Shown here piece by piece: positions 5,348-9,059 of a stretch of 9,059 nucleotides of DNA; positions within the stretch are counted from its first letter, which is position 1; the number at the start of each line of letters is the position of its first letter. Where the stretch lies: NCBI GenBank assembly GCA_021808875.1, contig JAKBAU010000136.1:1-9059 (forward strand), written 5' to 3'. A program made the translations under genes and the position numbers. Below the pieces are notes generated by a model, which saw nothing but the letters and a program-made list of their open reading frames with translations, ran no database searches and was not told the origin of the DNA. This DNA comes from Pseudomonadota bacterium. GTDB taxonomy: Bacteria > Pseudomonadota > Alphaproteobacteria > Micropepsales > Micropepsaceae.

Positions 5348-7786
5348 ATGCTCAACCTCGCCGAATATCGCAATCACCCCGCCGGCTTCGCCGACTTCCT
5401 ACCTTGGGCCGCTCTGGTCGAAGAGGGGGTGGTCCTCAACAAGGACGGCTCGTTCCAGCGCACGGCGCGGTTTCGTGGTCCCGACCTCGATAGCGCGACG
5501 CCGGCCGAGCTGGTCGGCGTCACCGCGCGGTTGAACAACGCGCTGCGCCGGCTCGGCTCGGGCTGGGCGATCTTTGTCGAGGCGCAGCGGATCGCCGCCC
5601 AGACCTATCCGCACTCGACCTTCCCCGATCCCGCGTCGGCGCTGGTCGATCTGGAGCGGCAGGATGCTTTCGAGGAAGCCGGCACGCATTTCGAGAGCCG
5701 CTATTTTCTGACCTCCGTCTGGCTGCCGCCGGCGGAGGATGCGTCGCGCGTCGAAGCCTGGCTCTACGAGGGCCGCGCCCAGACCGGCGTCGATCCCTGG
5801 GAGCTGCTGCGCGGTTTCGTCGATCGCACCAACCGCGTGCTGCAACTGGTCGAGGGCTTCATGCCCGAGGTCGCCTGGCTCGATGACGGCGACACCTTGA
5901 CCTACCTGCACTCGACCATCTCGACCCGCCAGCAGCGGGTGCGCGTCCCCGAGACGCCGATGCACCTCGACGCGCTGCTCGCCGACGAGCCACTCGCCGG
6001 CGGCCTCGAGCCGCGGCTTGGGTCGCACCATCTGCGCACGCTGACCATCGTCGGCTTCCCGACCGCGACCCACCCCGGAATCCTCGACGAGCTGAACCGT
6101 CTGGCCTTCCCCTATCGTTGGTCCACACGGGCGATCCTGCTCGACAAGACCGAAGCGGTGAAGCTGCTGACCAAGATTCGGCGGCAGTGGTTCGCCAAGC
6201 GCAAGTCGATCGCCGCCATCGTCAAGGAGGTGATGACCAACGAGGCCTCGACGCTGGTCGATAGCGACGCCGCCAACAAGGCGGCCGACGCGGACCTGGC
6301 GCTGCAGGAGCTTGGCACGGACGATGTGGGGCAGGCCTACATCACCGCGACTGTCACTGTCTGGGACGAAGACCCCGGCCTTGCGGCCGAGAAGCTCCGC
6401 CTCATCGAGAAGGTCATCCAGGGCCGCGACTTCACCTGCATGCCGGAAGGGGTGAACGCGCTGGAGGCTTGGCTCGGGTCCATCCCGGGCCACGCCTACG
6501 CGAACATCCGTCAACCTCCCGTTTCGACGCTGAACCTCGCCCACATGATCCCGCTCTCGGCGGTCTGGGCGGGGCCGGCGCGCGATGAACATTTCCAGGC
6601 CCCGCCGCTGCTGTTCGGCAAGACCGAAGGTTCGACGCCGTTCCGGCTGAGCCTGCATGTCGGAGACGTCGGGCACACCCTGATCGTCGGCCCGACCGGC
6701 GCCGGTAAGTCGGTGCTGCTGTCGCTGATGGCGATGCAGTTCCGTCGCTATCGCAACAATCAGATCTTCGCCTTCGACTTCGGCGGTTCGATCCGCACCG
6801 CCGCGCTCGCCATGGGCGGCGACTGGCACGATCTCGGCGGGTCTCTCTCCGCGGGGTCCGATCATTCGGTTTCGCTTCAACCGCTGGCGAGGATCGACGA
6901 CCAGGCCCAGCGCGCCTGGGCGGCGGAGTGGGTGACGGCGATCCTCACCAAGGAAGGCGTCACCATCGATCCGACCGCAAAGGAGCATGTCTGGTCAGCG
7001 CTGACCTCGCTGGCGTCCTCGCCGGTGGGCGAGCGTACCATCACGGGCCTCGCGGTCTTGCTGCAGTCGACCGCGCTGAAGCAGGCGCTCCAGCCCTATT
7101 GCGTGGGCGGTCCCTCCGGCCGGCTCCTCGACGCGGAGACGGAGCAACTCGGCTCGGCGCCGGTCCAGGCCTTTGAGACCGAGGGGCTGATCGGTGCAGG
7201 TGCGGCGCCCGCCGTGCTGACCTATCTGTTCCACCGCATCGAGGGCCGGCTCGATGGACGCCCGACGCTGCTCATCATCGATGAAGGCTGGCTGGTCCTC
7301 GACGATCCCGCCTTCGCGCAACAGCTTCGTGAGTGGCTGAAGACGTTGCGTAAAAAGAACGCCTCCGTCGTCTTCGCCACGCAATCGCTTTCCGACATCG
7401 ACGGCAGCGCCATCGCGCCCGCCATCGTCGAGAGCTGCCCGACGCGCATCTTCCTGCCCAACGAGCGCGCGATCGAGCCGCAGATCACGGCAATCTATCG
7501 CCGGTTCGGGCTGAACGATCGGCAGATCGAGATCCTGGCCCGCGCCACGCCTAAGCGCGACTATTACTGCCAGTCGCGGCGCGGCAATCGGCTGTTCGAG
7601 CTCGGTCTCGGCCCCGTGGCGCTGGCCTTCTGCGCCGCGTCCTCCAAGCAGGATCACGCCGCGATCGAGCGGTTGTTGGCCGAGCACGATCGCGGTGCCT
7701 TTGCCGGCGCCTGGCTCGCCGAGCGCAGCCTCGCCTGGGCGGCCGAACTCATTCACGACCTTCCGAATCTGGATACGCCGTCATGA
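5348..7786 (+). CDS. trbE: Conjugal transfer ATPase TrbE (VirB4-like)
   Basis: This encodes 812 residues, full length. TrbE is the large inner-membrane-associated ATPase of the type IV secretion channel. The N-terminal half (about residues 1-400) is the CagE/TrbE/VirB4 domain, opening with LAEYRNHPAGFADFLPWAAL. The C-terminal half is the P-loop ATPase: Walker A GPTGAGKS at residues 448-455, followed by FAFDFGGSIR, and Walker B LLIIDEGW with Asp645-Glu646. The later motifs KTLRKKNASVVFATQSLSDI and ESCPTRIFLPNERA are conserved in VirB4 proteins, and RRGNRLFELGLGPVALAF lies near the end. No lesion is seen. The start is ATG 5348, with GAGG (5338-5341) 6 nt upstream. The stop overlaps the trbJ ATG (ATGA, 7783-7786). 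Together with TrbB and TraG it supplies the three ATPases of the machine. Confidence 0.97.
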   Translation: MLNLAEYRNHPAGFADFLPWAALVEEGVVLNKDGSFQRTARFRGPDLDSATPAELVGVTARLNNALRRLGSGWAIFVEAQRIAAQTYPHSTFPDPASALVDLERQDAFEEAGTHFESRYFLTSVWLPPAEDASRVEAWLYEGRAQTGVDPWELLRGFVDRTNRVLQLVEGFMPEVAWLDDGDTLTYLHSTISTRQQRVRVPETPMHLDALLADEPLAGGLEPRLGSHHLRTLTIVGFPTATHPGILDELNRLAFPYRWSTRAILLDKTEAVKLLTKIRRQWFAKRKSIAAIVKEVMTNEASTLVDSDAANKAADADLALQELGTDDVGQAYITATVTVWDEDPGLAAEKLRLIEKVIQGRDFTCMPEGVNALEAWLGSIPGHAYANIRQPPVSTLNLAHMIPLSAVWAGPARDEHFQAPPLLFGKTEGSTPFRLSLHVGDVGHTLIVGPTGAGKSVLLSLMAMQFRRYRNNQIFAFDFGGSIRTAALAMGGDWHDLGGSLSAGSDHSVSLQPLARIDDQAQRAWAAEWVTAILTKEGVTIDPTAKEHVWSALTSLASSPVGERTITGLAVLLQSTALKQALQPYCVGGPSGRLLDAETEQLGSAPVQAFETEGLIGAGAAPAVLTYLFHRIEGRLDGRPTLLIIDEGWLVLDDPAFAQQLREWLKTLRKKNASVVFATQSLSDIDGSAIAPAIVESCPTRIFLPNERAIEPQITAIYRRFGLNDRQIEILARATPKRDYYCQSRRGNRLFELGLGPVALAFCAASSKQDHAAIERLLAEHDRGAFAGAWLAERSLAWAAELIHDLPNLDTPS

Positions 7787-8520
7787 GCCAACGCCGCAAT
7801 CTAGCGGTCGCGTCCGCCGTCGTCCTGCTGATTGCCGGCATTGTGCCGCCGACCTTCGCGCAATGGATCGTTTTCGATCCCACCAACTACGTCCAGAACG
7901 TGCTGACGGCCGCGCGCGAGCTGCAACAGGTCGACAACGAGATCCAGGGCCTCACCAACCAGGCGCAGATGCTGGTCAATCAGGCGCGCAACCTCACCAG
8001 CCTGCCGATGTCTGCGCTGACGCAGCTCGAATCGTCCGTCCAGCAGACCGAGAGCCTGGTCGCCCAGGCGCAGAACATCGCCTTCAACGTTCAGCAGATC
8101 CAGCAGGCCTATTCCGCGGACTACGGCGCATCCGGGGGCTCCGGCTCCACGAGCGCCATGTTCGCCTCGGCCCAGACCCGCTGGCAGAACTCCGTCGGCG
8201 CCTTCGAGGATTCCCTGAAGGTGCAAGCGGGCGTCGTCGGCAATATCCCCACCGATGCGAACGCCATGACGTCGCTGGTCTCCGCCAGCCAGGATGCGAC
8301 CGGGGCGTTGCAAGCCGCCCAGGCCGGCAACCAGCTCCTCGCCCTGCAATCCCAGCAGCTTTCCGATCTTGTCGCTGTCATTTCCGCACAGAGTCGAGCC
8401 GATGCGCTGGCCCAGGCCAATGCCGCAACCACCGAGGCGGAGAGCCAAGCGCTGTACAACCAGTTCTCGACGCTGAACGGCTACACGCCCGGCACCGTCA
8501 CGATGTTCAACGGCCAATAG
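7783..8520 (+). CDS. trbJ: Conjugal transfer protein TrbJ (VirB5-like)
   Basis: This encodes 245 residues, normal for TrbJ. It carries a clear signal peptide: basic SQRRN, a hydrophobic core (about residues 8-21) and a cleavage site after TFA (residue 26), leaving QWIVFDPTNYVQN at the mature N-terminus, which is a family hallmark. The mature protein is Gln/Asn/Ala-rich and mostly helical with coiled-coil character (ARELQQVDNEIQGLTNQAQM, residues about 44-64; the helices resume near 170-230). A flexible Gly/Ser linker ASGGSGSTSA breaks it at about residue 120. There is no cysteine. TrbJ is exported to the periplasm and corresponds to VirB5, the minor pilin/tip component. It is translationally coupled to trbE by ATGA. 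No trbK-like lipoprotein gene follows; trbL starts 7 nt downstream. Confidence 0.93.
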   Translation: MSQRRNLAVASAVVLLIAGIVPPTFAQWIVFDPTNYVQNVLTAARELQQVDNEIQGLTNQAQMLVNQARNLTSLPMSALTQLESSVQQTESLVAQAQNIAFNVQQIQQAYSADYGASGGSGSTSAMFASAQTRWQNSVGAFEDSLKVQAGVVGNIPTDANAMTSLVSASQDATGALQAAQAGNQLLALQSQQLSDLVAVISAQSRADALAQANAATTEAESQALYNQFSTLNGYTPGTVTMFNGQ

Positions 8521-8527
8521 GTGCGCA

Positions 8528-9059
8528 ATGAACAACGTCGGCGTCATCGACACCTTCCTCAACACCTTCACCACCTACATCGATTCCGGCTTCGGCCTGG
8601 TGAAGGGCAATGTGCTTTCGCTCTCCTCCACTCTGATCGTCCTCGACATCACGCTGGCGGGCCTGTTCTGGGCGTGGGGTGCCGATGAGGACATCATCCA
8701 GAGGCTGGTGAAGAAAACGCTCTATATCGGCTTCTTCGCCTTCGTAATCGGCAACTTCGACTATCTCGCCAAGGCCGTGTTCGACAGCTTCGCCGGCCTC
8801 GGCCTGAAGGCCGGAGGCTCGTCCATCTCGCAGGCCCAGTTCCTTGAGCCCGGCCGCCTGGCGGAGGTCGGCATCACGGCCGCACAGCCGCTGCTCAACG
8901 CAGCAGAGAAGCTGGTCGGGCCGGTTGCCATCTTTACCAACGCGATCCAGATCGCTGTGCTGATGGTTGCCTGGCTGCTGGTGCTGATCGCCTTCTTCAT
9001 CCTGGCGGTGCAGCTCTTCGTCACATTGATCGAGTTCAAGCTAACGACGCTCGCGGGCT
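8528..9059 (+). CDS. trbL: Conjugal transfer protein TrbL (VirB6-like), 5' part
   Basis: The first 177 residues are present; the frame is still open at the window edge. TrbL is the polytopic inner-membrane channel component equivalent to VirB6. The N-terminus MNNVGVIDTFLNTFTTYIDSG is typical. Hydrophobic segments are visible at about residues 31-51 (TLIVLDITLAGLFWAWG), 64-81 (LYIGFFAFVIGNFDYLA) and 133-168 (a long run ending FILAVQLFVTLIEFKL). The polar loop between the second and third contains GGSSISQAQFLEPGRLAEVG, which is well conserved in TrbL. The start is ATG 8528 with AGG (8519-8521) 6 nt upstream; the initiation region is nearly identical to that of trbE. The full protein is usually over 400 residues, so more than half lies outside. 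Confidence 0.93.
   Translation, partial: MNNVGVIDTFLNTFTTYIDSGFGLVKGNVLSLSSTLIVLDITLAGLFWAWGADEDIIQRLVKKTLYIGFFAFVIGNFDYLAKAVFDSFAGLGLKAGGSSISQAQFLEPGRLAEVGITAAQPLLNAAEKLVGPVAIFTNAIQIAVLMVAWLLVLIAFFILAVQLFVTLIEFKLTTLAG

Noticed and set aside
5399..6988. 529-residue open frame on the - strand opposite trbE
   Set aside because: It is a shadow of trbE in GC-rich DNA: its translation is Arg/Gly/Asp-rich without any family motif, while trbE on the other strand has intact Walker motifs across the same bases.

Overview
The window is one flank of a conjugative transfer module of the IncP/Ti-type trb (mating-pair formation, type IV secretion) class, GC-rich (72% in 6661-6720, for example). The module is most likely carried by an integrative conjugative element or plasmid in an alphaproteobacterium. 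The host assignment is inference from codon use and from how closely the Trb proteins match, from memory, those of sphingomonad and rhizobial elements. No integrase, relaxase, replication gene or attachment site is in the window, so element type cannot be decided here.

Layout on the + strand: the 3' part of traG (VirD4-type coupling protein, 1-1166), a ribbon-helix-helix (CopG-like) gene (1174-1608), an interruption of about 2.1 kb (1609-3727), then trbB (3728-4726), trbC (4723-5064), trbD (5064-5339), trbE (5348-7786), trbJ (7783-8520) and the first 177 codons of trbL (8528 to the edge). The trb genes are packed tightly, by start/stop overlaps or gaps under 10 nt, and read as one operon. They encode the VirB11-like ATPase, the VirB2-like pilin, the VirB3-like protein, the VirB4-like ATPase, the VirB5-like protein and the VirB6-like channel protein. 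TraG would bring the relaxosome to this channel. No trbK lies between trbJ and trbL, which resembles the Tn4371-type gene order.

The interruption is the unusual part. It carries an extended short-chain dehydrogenase/reductase gene on the - strand (1732-2760) and a divergent, small, cysteine-free MerR-family regulator gene on the + strand (2830-3177). Their 69-nt intergenic region holds a near-perfect 22-bp dyad sitting in the 20-bp spacer of a promoter that points at the reductase gene. This is the standard MerR-type activated promoter layout and makes a self-contained regulated cargo cassette. The reductase's substrate cannot be read from the sequence.

Between the regulator gene and trbB lie 550 nt with no convincing gene and lower GC (47% in 3601-3660). 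This stretch holds a nested inverted repeat (3594-3645) and, abutting the GTG start of trbB, a long interrupted hairpin (3676-3725) that would mask the likely trbB ribosome binding site. Separated from traG and copG by the cassette, the trb operon may depend on this leader for its own expression. I do not see an obviously new defence or mobile system; the cassette and the trbB leader are the parts most worth following up.
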